Notes under the pieces: generated by a model
Told to the model about the DNA's origin: nothing
Database searches by the model: none
The model's input: the letters and a program-made list of their open reading frames with translations, nothing else
In this document: positions 16,435 to 24,813 of the stretch, one piece after another
Layout: the number at the start of each line of letters is the position of its first letter
How positions within the stretch are numbered: the first letter of the stretch is position 1
Translations under genes and position numbers: made by a program
Origin: Leisingera caerulea DSM 24564
GTDB taxonomy: Bacteria; Pseudomonadota; Alphaproteobacteria; Rhodobacterales; Rhodobacteraceae
Assembly (NCBI RefSeq): GCF_000473325.1
Contig: NZ_AXBI01000020.1
Location: 500,458-564,457 of the forward strand
Reading direction: 5' to 3'
Length of the DNA: 64,000 nt

Positions 16435-18021
16435 ATGTCGACCGAAGCCAAGAGCACCGAAGAAGCGCCGGAAATTTTCCCGCTCGAAGACTCCCTGCCG
16501 CTCTTTCGTGCGTTCGATGCTGCCGCTGATGCGGAGGCGGCGCGCAAGGCGCCGGCTGATTTCGAGGAGAGCAGCAAGCGCCTGGCCGCGCTGATCGATA
16601 AGCTGCCCCAGCGCCGCGCGATCAAAGATGAGCATGCGGCGCGCTGGCTGGAGCGCACAATGCGCACCGCCGTTGACCGGATGGAGCTTGAGCATGGCGA
16701 GGGGAATGCCACGGTTGCCGATGTTCACAATCATGTCTTCTGGCACGTGCGCCGGGCGTCGGGGATTGGCGGCTCGGAGGCCGGAACGGTTCTGAAGCAC
16801 TACCGCGGCAAGAAGGGCACCTTCGGGGATGCGCACAACCTGGTGCTGGAGAAGCTGCTGATCATGTCGCCGCAGCCTTCCACCGAGGAGATGGCCCGCG
16901 GCGTGCGCGCTGAGCCTTGGGTGCAGCGCATGTATCACGAGCAGCATGGCGTGAAGAGCGATGAGGAAGATCTCGCCAAGCTGAAGAATTTCCGCTGGGC
17001 AAAGCGCCCCGCCTCCGTTGGCACGCCGGACGATATCGTCACGCACACGCAGGGCGATCTGGCCGGGCTGAAACGCTGCCTCGATTACAAGGCGCCCTCG
17101 GCTGCCGTTGTCGAGGATTACGAGAACAACGGTGTGTCGATGGACTACATCTGCCAGGTGCATCACTACGCGATCCTGCAGCTGGCCTCCGGCTCCAAGT
17201 TCGACGTGATGTCCATCGAGGCATTCGATCCCCGCAGCTTTAAGATTATCTCCTTCCCGGTTGAGTTTGACATCGAACTGGCGAAAGAGATTGCGGGCGC
17301 CTGCCACCGGCTGTGGCATGAGAACGTGATGATGGGCGTTGTCCCGGATGCGCCGGCCGTCGAAGAGCTGGATGTCAAAGACGCCACGCTGAAGAATTTC
17401 GGTGTGCAGGCTGCATTCCTGAAAGTCCTCGGCGACGAGCTCGGAAAACGCCAGAAGGATTTGCTGGAGCGCATCTCAACCATGGGCGCCGAGTGGCACG
17501 AAGTGGCCACGGGCAAAATGGATCTGACCGTTGCGGCCTTTTCCCGCAAACGCAAATGGGACGAGGACAAGCTGCGCGACCTGGCGGAAGCGGCCGACAT
17601 CGATGTGACACCCTTCGAGATCCCCGACAAAAAGGGCAAGGTCGACGCTCAGGCAGCAACAGATTTTCTGCAGGATCTGCATGCGGCGCTCAAGGAAGAG
17701 GACAAGGAAGCCGTCAGCAAACTGCTCAAAGACTACCTGGATGCGGGCGCGCCGATCGTCACCAAGCTGGACATGGATAAGCTGGCCGAGCATCTCGAAG
17801 AGCGCGGCATTTCGGTCAATGAGGCGGCGGGCGTGCAGGAGAGCTTCGCCCTGTCCCGGAAGTCCAAAGGCCCCGAGTTCGAGCGCCTGTCGCACCTGCG
17901 GGGCGAGGTTTCCGATCTCGTAGACGGCATCGAGGCCATGGCTGAGGAGCAGGCGCCAAAGATCATCAGCGGCGAGATCGATGGTGATGAGGAATACGAT
18001 CCGGAGATGGAAATGGCCTGA
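16435..18021 (+). CDS. YqaJ/lambda-exonuclease-type recombinase nuclease
   Basis: 528 aa from ATG 16435 with GGAG upstream; a GTG at 16396 is less likely. The N-terminal half is a YqaJ-type PD-(D/E)XK nuclease: RRASGIGGSEAGTVL, RGVRAEPWVQRMY (Glu), GTPDDIV (Asp) and CLDYKAPS (the D-x-K of the active site), then a long helix (YICQVHHYAILQLA). Such enzymes resect duplex DNA 5'-3' for single-strand annealing and are typical of phages and mobile elements. The C-terminal 200 residues are helical and acidic, possibly a partner-binding region. No annealing protein (Beta/RecT/Erf) was recognised nearby. Ends at a strong terminator. Confidence 0.85.
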   Translation: MSTEAKSTEEAPEIFPLEDSLPLFRAFDAAADAEAARKAPADFEESSKRLAALIDKLPQRRAIKDEHAARWLERTMRTAVDRMELEHGEGNATVADVHNHVFWHVRRASGIGGSEAGTVLKHYRGKKGTFGDAHNLVLEKLLIMSPQPSTEEMARGVRAEPWVQRMYHEQHGVKSDEEDLAKLKNFRWAKRPASVGTPDDIVTHTQGDLAGLKRCLDYKAPSAAVVEDYENNGVSMDYICQVHHYAILQLASGSKFDVMSIEAFDPRSFKIISFPVEFDIELAKEIAGACHRLWHENVMMGVVPDAPAVEELDVKDATLKNFGVQAAFLKVLGDELGKRQKDLLERISTMGAEWHEVATGKMDLTVAAFSRKRKWDEDKLRDLAEAADIDVTPFEIPDKKGKVDAQAATDFLQDLHAALKEEDKEAVSKLLKDYLDAGAPIVTKLDMDKLAEHLEERGISVNEAAGVQESFALSRKSKGPEFERLSHLRGEVSDLVDGIEAMAEEQAPKIISGEIDGDEEYDPEMEMA

Positions 18022-18029
18022 CGCCAATC

Positions 18030-18037
18030 TGCGAAAA
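18030..18037 (-). promoter_or_regulatory. TTTTCGCA box between the YqaJ stop and its terminator
   Basis: TGCGAAAA begins 8 bases after the stop and 12 bases before the terminator stem, in the sense orientation of the gene. Confidence 0.35.
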
Positions 18038-18048
18038 ACCAAATCACG

Positions 18049-18082
18049 GCCCGCGCTTTCACAAAGCGCGGGCTTTCTTTTT
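18049..18082 (+). terminator. Strong rho-independent terminator
   Basis: Eleven-base perfect stem GCCCGCGCTTT (18049-18059) with AAAGCGCGGGC (18063-18073), followed by TTTCTTTTT. It also marks the boundary to the cargo-like block. Confidence 0.9.
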
Positions 18083-18258
18083 GCGGGTGGTCATTAGAAT
18101 TTTAGACACACTGCACTTGTGACGCCATTTTGCGGCAGCTGATCTTCTGGTAGTGTTCAAGCCACATCTCTCGCCTGCACCTTGATGGCAATTGTAAGCA
18201 ATTTTTTTGGTGTGCTTTTGCTATTCGGGGCCAACTGATTGTTCTGAAGCAGTTTTAC

Positions 18259-18726
18259 GTGCTGTGTCGCACGGATTGGATAAGTGTGGGGGGTAGGGTG
18301 CTGGCGAGATCTTTCCTGATTGTCTTTGCAACATTTTTGGCTTCGTTCTGGATGCCGGGCGATGCGGTTGCGGTCGAAGCTCTTTCCTGCGGCGTGACAC
18401 CGATTTCGAGCAGAGGCCATCTTCCATCTGAGGTTTCAATTCAGCTGCTGGCGAACCAGAGGCTGGCTGCGGTCAGCAACAACTGGATCGAGATGTCCTA
18501 CGGCCAGCCGGTGCTGGCCAACCTGAAGCGGAGAAGCGAGGCTTCTTTCGTTTTGAACTGGGAGGTTGAGCATCCGGGCGGCCTCGGCGGACCTGAGCCG
18601 GCCACGGTGCATTATCGCGCGGTTCTGAATATGCGAAACCTGAAAATCACCGTGCTGGCATCTGAGCCTGGCGGGAGCGGGACGCGCCAGCGCGGAACAG
18701 GCAGCTGTGCCACCGCTGACCGCTAA
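18259..18726 (+). CDS. Small exported protein, function unknown
   Basis: Up to 155 aa; the start is uncertain because only GTG candidates exist (18259, 18286, 18298). The hydrophobic stretch LARSFLIVFATFLASFW followed by GDAVAVEA is a signal peptide, so a start at 18286 or 18298 would also serve. The mature region of about 120 residues has two cysteines (LSCGVT and GSCATADR) and beta-type strands. No family recognised. Base composition is visibly more AT-rich than in the genes to the left, as expected for acquired cargo. Confidence 0.45.
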   Translation: MLCRTDWISVGGRVLARSFLIVFATFLASFWMPGDAVAVEALSCGVTPISSRGHLPSEVSIQLLANQRLAAVSNNWIEMSYGQPVLANLKRRSEASFVLNWEVEHPGGLGGPEPATVHYRAVLNMRNLKITVLASEPGGSGTRQRGTGSCATADR

Positions 18727-18957
18727 CGGCCGTGCGCGGGATTAGCCGCCGCGGCAAGTCATCTCGCTGTTGGCTTGGGGCTCCTGGGGCTGGCCGCCTT
18801 CCGTGAAACCCCGCGGGATTACTTCTCCGCCGCATGCACGGCCCGGGTTCGCCTTATAGGAAAATGCCATGCTTACACTTTTATTGAAATTTCAATCCAA
18901 AGCTGTTAGAGGCTGTGATTGCATGCTTTCTGGTTTATCTGTGTTTTAGGGTGAGTG

Positions 18958-19041
18958 ATGCTGGAGCTTTATGTCTTGTGTACCGGAGTCGGATACTTTG
19001 CAGGATTTGGTGCCTGCTTCTGGATGATGCGCTCAGATTAG
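18958..19041 (+). CDS. 27-aa putative membrane micropeptide
   Basis: Tiny frame starting ATG CTG GAG with AGGGTGAG upstream. The peptide (LELYVLCTGVGYFAGFG-type core, then WMMRSD) is a single hydrophobic helix with a polar tail, typical of bacterial membrane microproteins. It ends 10 bases before the zinc-ribbon ORF at 19052. Not provable from one sequence, but the ribosome binding site and the run of three tightly spaced small frames are suggestive. Confidence 0.3.
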   Translation: MLELYVLCTGVGYFAGFGACFWMMRSD

Positions 19042-19051
19042 GTCGCGGCAA

Positions 19052-19225
19052 ATGTTCCGGTTCCAGGAAACTGATGGTGCCTGCTCGGTTAATTTCGAGT
19101 GCCCAGTGTGCCAGATCACAATGGATATAGCGTTTGACGCAGTGCCTGCGAAAGGGGACGAATTCGACTGTCCGAATTGTCAGGCGCAGCTGATCGCGCA
19201 CTATGCGCAAGACGAGTGCAATTAG
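19052..19225 (+). CDS. 57-aa zinc-ribbon protein
   Basis: Begins MFRFQETDGACS and contains FECPVCQITMDIAF, then FDCPNCQAQLIAHY, a clear pair of CPxC knuckles 20-odd residues apart, as in zinc-ribbon domains. It would bind one zinc ion and perhaps nucleic acid or a partner protein. The frame lies between a 27-codon hydrophobic ORF and a 58-codon ORF in a stretch of about 840 bases that otherwise holds nothing. Confidence 0.5.
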   Translation: MFRFQETDGACSVNFECPVCQITMDIAFDAVPAKGDEFDCPNCQAQLIAHYAQDECN

Positions 19226-19236
19226 GGGGTTGCGGG

Positions 19237-19413
19237 TTGGATCTCGGAGGACTGCAGGTCAGGTTGGCAAGGGCTGAAGAAGTCGCCGAGGTCCGGCGAT
19301 CAGGGAGACGCATCATTGGCACCTATGGGGGGCTTACAGTGGTCGTCTACCACGATGAGGCGCGAAACGTTGTTGCGGTTTCCCATGTTCTGCAAGTGGC
19401 TGCATCTGCCTAG
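19237..19413 (+). CDS. 58-aa hypothetical protein
   Basis: Frame from TTG 19237, preceded by a GGGGG run 11 bases after the zinc-ribbon stop. The peptide has a compact alternating pattern (LAEVRRSGRRIIGTYGG-like, then LTVVVYHDEARNVVAVSH) consistent with a small beta fold. The TTG start makes this uncertain; a longer frame from 19177 would overlap the zinc-ribbon gene. Confidence 0.3.
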   Translation: MDLGGLQVRLARAEEVAEVRRSGRRIIGTYGGLTVVVYHDEARNVVAVSHVLQVAASA

Positions 19414-19563
19414 GTCGTATTGATGATAGGGTTTCACACCAGGCTTTGAGTACAATTCAAGATGGTGTCATATTTAGAAACCGGAACCCATCCTCCCCCA
19501 AACTGGGGAGGACAAGTGCTTCTTGCGTCGGAAAAATAGCGATAGTTCAGAGGGAGAAGAGAT

Positions 19564-20034
19564 ATGAAACGATCTATCGTTGCAGCAATTGCCGTTACAG
19601 CTATCGCACTGACCTCTCCGGTTTTCGCCGGCAGCAAACCCAAAGGCGCAAAGCCTGCAGATCCCAAGCAAATCGCCGCGCTCTATGCCGGTAAAACCAG
19701 CCACTGGACCCGCGGCGGATATGCCTATTGGGGGCCTGGCGGTGAATTCCTGGGTGTCGGGAAATCCGGAGATTCCGTAGGGATCGGAAAGTGGTATGTG
19801 ACGACGCGCGGAAAGCTCTGCCACGAGACCCAATGGTATTGGCTGGAGAAAGGCGAAAGGAAAAGCACGGACGGCAAGTGGTGCTGGGACTTCGTAACAG
19901 CTCCAGATGGGGTGGTCTGGGAACGGTTCCAGGAAGACAAGTCAAACTGGTACCGCCACAAGCCTGCAAAGCAGCACAACGGGAATACTCAGCGCAGCAA
20001 GATCAGCTCCCTGAGATCCAAGATCGGAGTTTGA
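19564..20034 (+). CDS. Exported DUF995-type protein
   Basis: 156 aa. A signal peptide (MKRSIVAAIAVTAIALTSPVFA) is followed by a domain with the DUF995 pattern: IAALYAGKTSHWTRGGYAYWGPGGEF, GIGKWYVTTRGKLCHETQWYW and KWCWDF. Members are periplasmic proteins of unknown role common in Rhodobacterales and Rhizobiales. Two cysteines (LCHE and WCWD) probably pair. GAGGGAGAAG lies directly upstream of the ATG. It is a single gene, convergent with the LuxR-type gene. Confidence 0.75.
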   Translation: MKRSIVAAIAVTAIALTSPVFAGSKPKGAKPADPKQIAALYAGKTSHWTRGGYAYWGPGGEFLGVGKSGDSVGIGKWYVTTRGKLCHETQWYWLEKGERKSTDGKWCWDFVTAPDGVVWERFQEDKSNWYRHKPAKQHNGNTQRSKISSLRSKIGV

Positions 20035-20070
20035 CCGGGCGGGGGGCTTCTGACAGCAGGGTGAAGAGCA

Positions 20071-21234
20071 TCACAAGATCGGAGGGGTGAATTGCAGGGC
20101 CCTCCACGTGAACTTCACTCTGTTGTCAGAAAGCGTCTTCTTCATGACCGACTTCACGTGGGAAGTTGCTGTTGACGCCGCTACGCCAAGGGCCTCGCCG
20201 ATCTCAGGCGTGGTCAGGCCGGAGACCAGAAGGCTTGCAGCCTTCTTCTCCATCGGGGTGAAGCCGTAAGCATCCCCAAAAAGGTCTATCCGCAGGTCGG
20301 AAATCCGATCTGCATCAATGATAGTGATCAGGCTCCCGAAGAACCCTCTTTCCAGTTCGACATCTGCATCCCGAAGAGGAGATACGATGAGCAGAAGCGG
20401 ATGGTCCGATCCCCGGCGGGGAATGCTTAGCTCAACGGCGGACGCTCCGCCCTTGCCCTCTGACGTCTGGGCTATGTTCTGGACGGCCTGCGATATCGCT
20501 GCTGTTTTCTCAGGGTCGATTGTTACCAGATTGCCGCGCAGATCACGCCAGATCCCGTCCTTTTCAGCGCAAATGTCTTTGGCAGCGGTATTGCAAACTG
20601 CAACTCTTCCGAAGCGGTCCGTGACGCATATGCCAAGATCTATTTTGTTGAGAGCCCCCAGAACAGCATCGTATTTCGCTCGCAGGTTTTGAGCCCATCT
20701 TGCTATGTCAAACGCTTTTGCAAGGTGTGGCCCAAGAATGCCGGCTGCAACAACGTCTTCTCGCGGGATTTCTGAATGAGCTTCGTCGTAGTAAAATTGG
20801 ACCCCAGCATTTATCAAAGGATCCACGGAAGTGTTGAGATACAGGCGTCTGAATATCCCTGTTTGTCCCCGGACGAAGACGACTTCAGGTCGGCCCTCAA
20901 TCCATTCCAGATCCCAAATGTCGGTATCCAAAACCGGGCTCCCGACCGAAGACGTCCGCATATATGCGGCACCGACATCATCATATCCGGTTACCCCTTT
21001 CTCTCTAAACCTCCTGTTGTACTCTTCAAACAGCCACTCAATTGACTTCAATGATGGGCTTCCGCCCCGTGTTGAGAATCTTATCTCATCATATTCGCCA
21101 TAGGCGTAGTGAACGACATGCTTCGCAGCGGTAGCCCGCCGGCAAGCCTCCATTGCATCACTCCACCTGTTCGTGGAGTAGGCCGCGTCATAGATGCTGG
21201 AAAGTGCGTTAGAGAAGCGGTCGATACTTATCAT
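20071..21234 (-). CDS. LuxR-type transcription regulator with PAS-like sensor region
   Basis: 387 aa. The last 65 residues are a LuxR/GerE helix-turn-helix (GFTPMEKKAASLLVSGLTTPEIGEALGV-type helices, then STATSHVKSVMKKTL). The N-terminal part is not the acyl-homoserine-lactone binding domain: residues 1-165 form an unrecognised domain, and about 170-290 look PAS-like (KYDAVLGALNKIDLGICVTDRFGRV, then a Leu-Val-rich sheet). It therefore probably senses a ligand or cellular signal other than a classical AHL. It is divergent from the acyltransferase-SDR pair at 21500-23329, the usual layout for a regulator and its target. Confidence 0.85.
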   Translation of the reverse strand: MISIDRFSNALSSIYDAAYSTNRWSDAMEACRRATAAKHVVHYAYGEYDEIRFSTRGGSPSLKSIEWLFEEYNRRFREKGVTGYDDVGAAYMRTSSVGSPVLDTDIWDLEWIEGRPEVVFVRGQTGIFRRLYLNTSVDPLINAGVQFYYDEAHSEIPREDVVAAGILGPHLAKAFDIARWAQNLRAKYDAVLGALNKIDLGICVTDRFGRVAVCNTAAKDICAEKDGIWRDLRGNLVTIDPEKTAAISQAVQNIAQTSEGKGGASAVELSIPRRGSDHPLLLIVSPLRDADVELERGFFGSLITIIDADRISDLRIDLFGDAYGFTPMEKKAASLLVSGLTTPEIGEALGVAASTATSHVKSVMKKTLSDNRVKFTWRALQFTPPIL

Positions 21235-21499
21235 GTCTTTCCACCAGAACTTGAACTCAAAACATCCGCACCCTCGCAGGTGCGCCGAGGATCCGACTCA
21301 TCCCCAAGCTGTACCCGTCAGAGGGCAAAAATAATCCTATCGCAAATCTAAGCTTTGACAAATCGGAGCGCCCCCCCTTGCCTGAAACAGGAGAAGGTCT
21401 CCCCAATTTGGAGGAGGATTTGCCCCGCAAAAGACGAGAGCCTGAACCTGGAGGCTGGGAAAGTTTTTCCACGCCCAAAGGTTAAGCGGGGGAGTTGTG

Positions 21500-22483
21500 A
21501 TGGCGCTTATTGAAGAGACGCTGAATAGCGATTTGGTCGAGTACAGGATTATTTCTGATCCGGACGAGCTCCGTCAGGTTTTCCGTCTCAGGTATGAGGT
21601 CAATATCCATGAGCTTGGCTGGACGATCCCGGCCGACCACTCCAGCCAACTCATCACCGACGAGCTCGACCATACCTCTTCGATTGTCGGTGCGGTGGTG
21701 AATGGGGAGGTGCTTGGATCACTCCGGATGTCTCCTATGGCAAAAATCCCGGAGGGCCTTCGCCGGAAGATATTCTCCGGGTATCCGACGCCCGTGGACC
21801 TGAGCGCTTTTTCAGTTACCTCGCGCCTCGCCGTTGCCAGGTCGCACAGGAGGTCGAGAGTTGCCCTGAAAATCATCCAGGAGGCGGCGCGCGTCTCGAA
21901 TGCGAAGGGATCGCCGATTTCGATCATATATTGCGCGCCGGCTCTTGTGCCGATGTACATGAAGCTTGGCCTGAGGATCTTCAATAACCCTATTCATGTG
22001 GATGGCTTGGGCATTCAATGCCTGATGTCCATTGACGTCTCCGACCGGGAGGCGCTTGCAAAGTTGCGCAGCCCGCTGGCTTGCTGCGCGCCTCCCTCGC
22101 CGCCGCATACCCCGTCCATAAAGTCCGCCAGGGACTGGCATGCCCTCACGCGTCCGGTCAGAAGCCTTCCGGAAACCATCCCGGCCGCAAGTGTCGAGGC
22201 AATGCTGCCTGCGGCGCGTTCCGGGTCTTTACCTGGTCTGTCCTCAGGGTCACAGCACATCGTCCAGGTGTTCCGTGCGGGTCAGGAGGTTTGGACGCGG
22301 GGCAGCCCGAGGCAGCCGAACCTGCTGGTCCTGGAGGGAGCGCTGCGCTCCAGCGGTCCGGATATCAGCCCGGTCAGCTTCAAGGCGGGAAACTTCATTG
22401 ACTTTGACAAGCTGAGCCATCGGGGGGTTGCGGCATCAAACCTGAACAGCCTCACCGAAACCAGAGCAGCAATCATTTATTGA
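21500..22483 (+). CDS. LuxI/FeeM-like N-acyltransferase with C-terminal cNMP-binding-like domain
   Basis: 327 aa from ATG 21500 with GGGGGAG five bases upstream. Residues 1-190 follow the GNAT fold of autoinducer synthases and N-acyl amino acid synthases (FeeM, exosortase-associated acyltransferases): LRQVFRLRYEVNIHELGW, then SAFSVTSRLAVARSHRRS, then a helix and YMKLGLRIF. After a linker, residues about 245-325 (HIVQVFRAGQEVWTRGS, LLVLEGALRS, ending with an AT-type strand) resemble a cyclic-nucleotide-binding beta-roll. It probably transfers an acyl chain to an amino group; the product is unknown. Ten bases separate it from the SDR gene, so an acylated signal or lipid modified by the SDR is plausible inference. 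Confidence 0.6.
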   Translation: MALIEETLNSDLVEYRIISDPDELRQVFRLRYEVNIHELGWTIPADHSSQLITDELDHTSSIVGAVVNGEVLGSLRMSPMAKIPEGLRRKIFSGYPTPVDLSAFSVTSRLAVARSHRRSRVALKIIQEAARVSNAKGSPISIIYCAPALVPMYMKLGLRIFNNPIHVDGLGIQCLMSIDVSDREALAKLRSPLACCAPPSPPHTPSIKSARDWHALTRPVRSLPETIPAASVEAMLPAARSGSLPGLSSGSQHIVQVFRAGQEVWTRGSPRQPNLLVLEGALRSSGPDISPVSFKAGNFIDFDKLSHRGVAASNLNSLTETRAAIIY

Positions 22484-22492
22484 GGTGCCCAC

Positions 22493-23329
22493 ATGAAAGC
22501 CAATACTTGGGTCTCAAAGCACTTCCAGAAGGGCAAGCAGGTCTGCTTGGTGACGGGGGGATCGTCCGGGATCGGCCTCAACTATGCCAGGTCCTTTGCC
22601 GCGATGGGGTGCGATCTTGTGCTGGTTTCAGAAAACCGGACTGAATTGGAGGCGGTCGCGAAGTCGATCGCGATGGATTACGGGGTGGAGGTGGAAACCA
22701 TCACCCACGACTTCACGGATCCTTACGGGGCTCCGCTTCTGGAACGGCGCATATCCGAGTACAGGGTCGGGATTTTTGTCAGCAATGCAGGCTTTGGCAT
22801 GAAGGGAGGGTTCCCCGCCTTCAGCGGTGATCGCTATTGCGACATCATCAGCTGCCATGTCAGCTATCCAACGCTTCTGTTACGGCGGATCCTCTTCAGT
22901 CAGAGCAAGGAGGACCCTTTGCTGATCATCAACGTCGTCACAATCAACGTTCTGGCCCCAACGCCTTTCACGGCGGTTTACACCGCAACAAAGGCTTACC
23001 TGCTCAGCCTCTTTCAGTCTGTCGAGGCGGAGTTCTCCGACAGGCCATACCTGTGGCACAACATGCTTCCCGGAACCACTGATACGCCTTTCCACGTCAA
23101 GCAGGGCGTCATTCCACAGGCGATGGTCATGAAGCCGGAGGAAGTCGTTCGGCGCAGTCTCGACAATATTGGGAAGAGGATTTTCATCCCGAACAGGATG
23201 GATCGCGCGATTGCGCCTATCTTCCGGATTCTTCCCAGCGGCGCGGCGATGGCTCTGGCGAAGTTTTTCCTGAAGCGACGCCTCGGTGTTGCAACTGGCA
23301 CGCATGGCGCAAAGGAACCGGCTGAGTAG
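22493..23329 (+). CDS. Short-chain dehydrogenase/reductase
   Basis: 278 aa. The Rossmann nucleotide motif TGGSSGIG is near residues 21-28, the NAG motif is at SNAGFG, and YTATK supplies the catalytic Tyr and Lys. The position usually held by the catalytic Ser, 13 residues before the Tyr, reads Thr. That substitution is rare but can be active. It would reduce or oxidise a carbonyl or alcohol with NAD(P)H. It is the second gene of the acyltransferase operon, so the substrate may be the acyl product. A GC-rich hairpin follows at 23461-23482. Confidence 0.85.
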   Translation: MKANTWVSKHFQKGKQVCLVTGGSSGIGLNYARSFAAMGCDLVLVSENRTELEAVAKSIAMDYGVEVETITHDFTDPYGAPLLERRISEYRVGIFVSNAGFGMKGGFPAFSGDRYCDIISCHVSYPTLLLRRILFSQSKEDPLLIINVVTINVLAPTPFTAVYTATKAYLLSLFQSVEAEFSDRPYLWHNMLPGTTDTPFHVKQGVIPQAMVMKPEEVVRRSLDNIGKRIFIPNRMDRAIAPIFRILPSGAAMALAKFFLKRRLGVATGTHGAKEPAE

Positions 23330-23460
23330 ACCTTCAGCGGCGGCACGAAATTCGGCCACGGCGGCGGCTTTGCCAGATTATTGCGATTGACAGTTCGCGC
23401 CCGGCGGCTAGGCTCTCCCTATGGTTAAGAGCGTAAACCCATTCCGGTTTCTTCTTCTGA

Positions 23461-23482
23461 ACCGCCCGGTTCCCCGGGCGGT
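23461..23482. terminator. GC-rich hairpin after the SDR gene
   Basis: Nine-base arms ACCGCCCGG and CCGGGCGGT with a four-base loop. There is no T tract on either strand, so it is a possible structure-dependent terminator only. Confidence 0.35.
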
Positions 23483-23568
23483 CTGCGCATAGGCGCGTTC
23501 TCGACCACCCGGGGCTTCTCATATCCTTGAAATGAGACTGCAGGCTTTATTGCCCTGGGAGACGTATC

Positions 23569-24036
23569 ATGACATTAGCCAAGAGTACCCAACTGCCTGC
23601 GGGCAGTGACTTCCGATCGCTGTTTGAGCGCTCCGCTGTGGAGACCGGATTCCTGCTTACTGTCGAGGACCGGTTTGGCATTGAGCGCCTTCTTCACCGC
23701 CGCGGAACCCGAAATGCGCCCAGCCCCGCGCTTCTGAACGGGCTTTTGCGCCACAAGCTGCGGATCTCGCGCGGCGCGCCGTGGCCCGCCCCGCCGGAGC
23801 TGGTCGTGGCCGGTTGCCATGTGACTTACATGATCAGCGGCGGGGGCGCGCGCTCGGGTGTGCTCTCGATGAGCCCGGCGCCCGCCCCCGGGCGGATCCT
23901 CATCGCATCACTGCTTGGCGCAACCCTGGTCGGCATGCGGAAGATGCAGAAGGTGCCGCTCCTGCGGGATGACGGCCAGATCGAGACGATCGTCGTTCTG
24001 GACGTAAGCCCGGCACCGGACCACGGCCCGGCCTGA
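23569..24036 (+). CDS. Rnk/GreA-C-terminal-domain-like protein (first of two)
   Basis: 155 aa. The second half matches the GreA/GreB C-terminal FKBP-like fold as found in Rnk: GCHVTYMISGGGARSGVLSM, then IASLLGATLVGMRKMQ and a final IETIVVLDV strand. The N-terminal half lacks the coiled coil of GreA and the normal Rnk N-domain. Such proteins bind the secondary channel of RNA polymerase. A cognate copy lies 90 bases downstream, but the sequence is diverged and the two are not a simple duplication. Family call is from pattern only. Confidence 0.5.
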   Translation: MTLAKSTQLPAGSDFRSLFERSAVETGFLLTVEDRFGIERLLHRRGTRNAPSPALLNGLLRHKLRISRGAPWPAPPELVVAGCHVTYMISGGGARSGVLSMSPAPAPGRILIASLLGATLVGMRKMQKVPLLRDDGQIETIVVLDVSPAPDHGPA

Positions 24037-24126
24037 CGCCTCCACGCGCCTCGCCGCACCAGGAAGCCGGCCACCCCCAAAGAAATGCACCAATGCCATC
24101 GAAAGGCAGAAGCATAGGAGTATCCC

Positions 24127-24570
24127 ATGACCGAAAAAAGACCCGCCTCGCGCGGCACAGCCCGCCGCCCCAAGGTCGTCATCGCAGCAGACTGCCTGGA
24201 CCGGCTCGAAGCACTTGCGGAGGGCGCGATCCCGCGGGATCCGGACCTCGCAGACCGGCTTCTTGAGGAGATCGGCCGCGCCCGGATTGTGCCGGGGGCA
24301 AAACTCCCGGCGAATGTCGTGGCGATTGATCGCCCGGTCACCTTCCGGGATGAGACAACCGGTCAGGAAAAGACCGTAACCCCGGTTTTTCCGGAGAATG
24401 CCGATATCGAGCGGGGCCGGATTTCTATCCTGACGCCGATCGGGGTCGCCCTGATTGGTTTGTCCGAAGGGGCATCCCTCAACTGGGATACCCGTGATGG
24501 AAAGCGGCGGGTGCTGACCGTTTTGCGTGTCGCTCCCCATGATGCCGCCGAAAAGCTGAACGCTCAATGA
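24127..24570 (+). CDS. rnk: Rnk-like nucleoside-diphosphate-kinase regulator / GreA-GreB family protein
   Basis: 147 aa. Two-part Rnk layout: an N-terminal helical part (VVIAADCLDRLEALAEG...ADRLLEEIGRARIV) and a GreA/GreB C-terminal domain with PANVVAIDRPVTFRDETTG, VTPVFPENADIERGRISI, LTPIGVALIGLSEGA and LNWDTRDGK. Rnk proteins bind RNA polymerase and affect growth-phase expression; the historical name refers to altered nucleoside diphosphate kinase levels. AGGAG precedes the ATG. It is separated from the first copy by 90 bases and followed by a terminator. Confidence 0.8.
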   Translation: MTEKRPASRGTARRPKVVIAADCLDRLEALAEGAIPRDPDLADRLLEEIGRARIVPGAKLPANVVAIDRPVTFRDETTGQEKTVTPVFPENADIERGRISILTPIGVALIGLSEGASLNWDTRDGKRRVLTVLRVAPHDAAEKLNAQ

Positions 24571-24648
24571 TTGGTAAAAGGCCGCTCACGCACTGACACT
24601 TAGAATGAACCTCTCAGGCGCGATTATTTCCGGCGCCCCAATTGAATA

Positions 24649-24710
24649 GCCTGCGGGGGCGCCGAAGGCCGCCAAGCTTGATTTTGCAAGGCGCCTCAGG
24701 CACTCTTTTT
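24649..24710 (+). terminator. Long-loop terminator after the Rnk-like gene
   Basis: GCCTG and GGCGCC (24649-24653, 24658-24663) can pair with GGCGCC-T-CAGGC (24690-24701), followed by ACTCTTTTT. The loop is long, so the structure is less certain than its composition suggests. Confidence 0.5.
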
Positions 24711-24813
24711 ACGTGTAGGTTTTTGGTGGCTTCTGTATCACTTCATTTCGCTCCGCAGATCAGATGTTCATCAGGGTGAGGATTATCCTTCGCTTACCTT
24801 TTGGCAGGTGACT

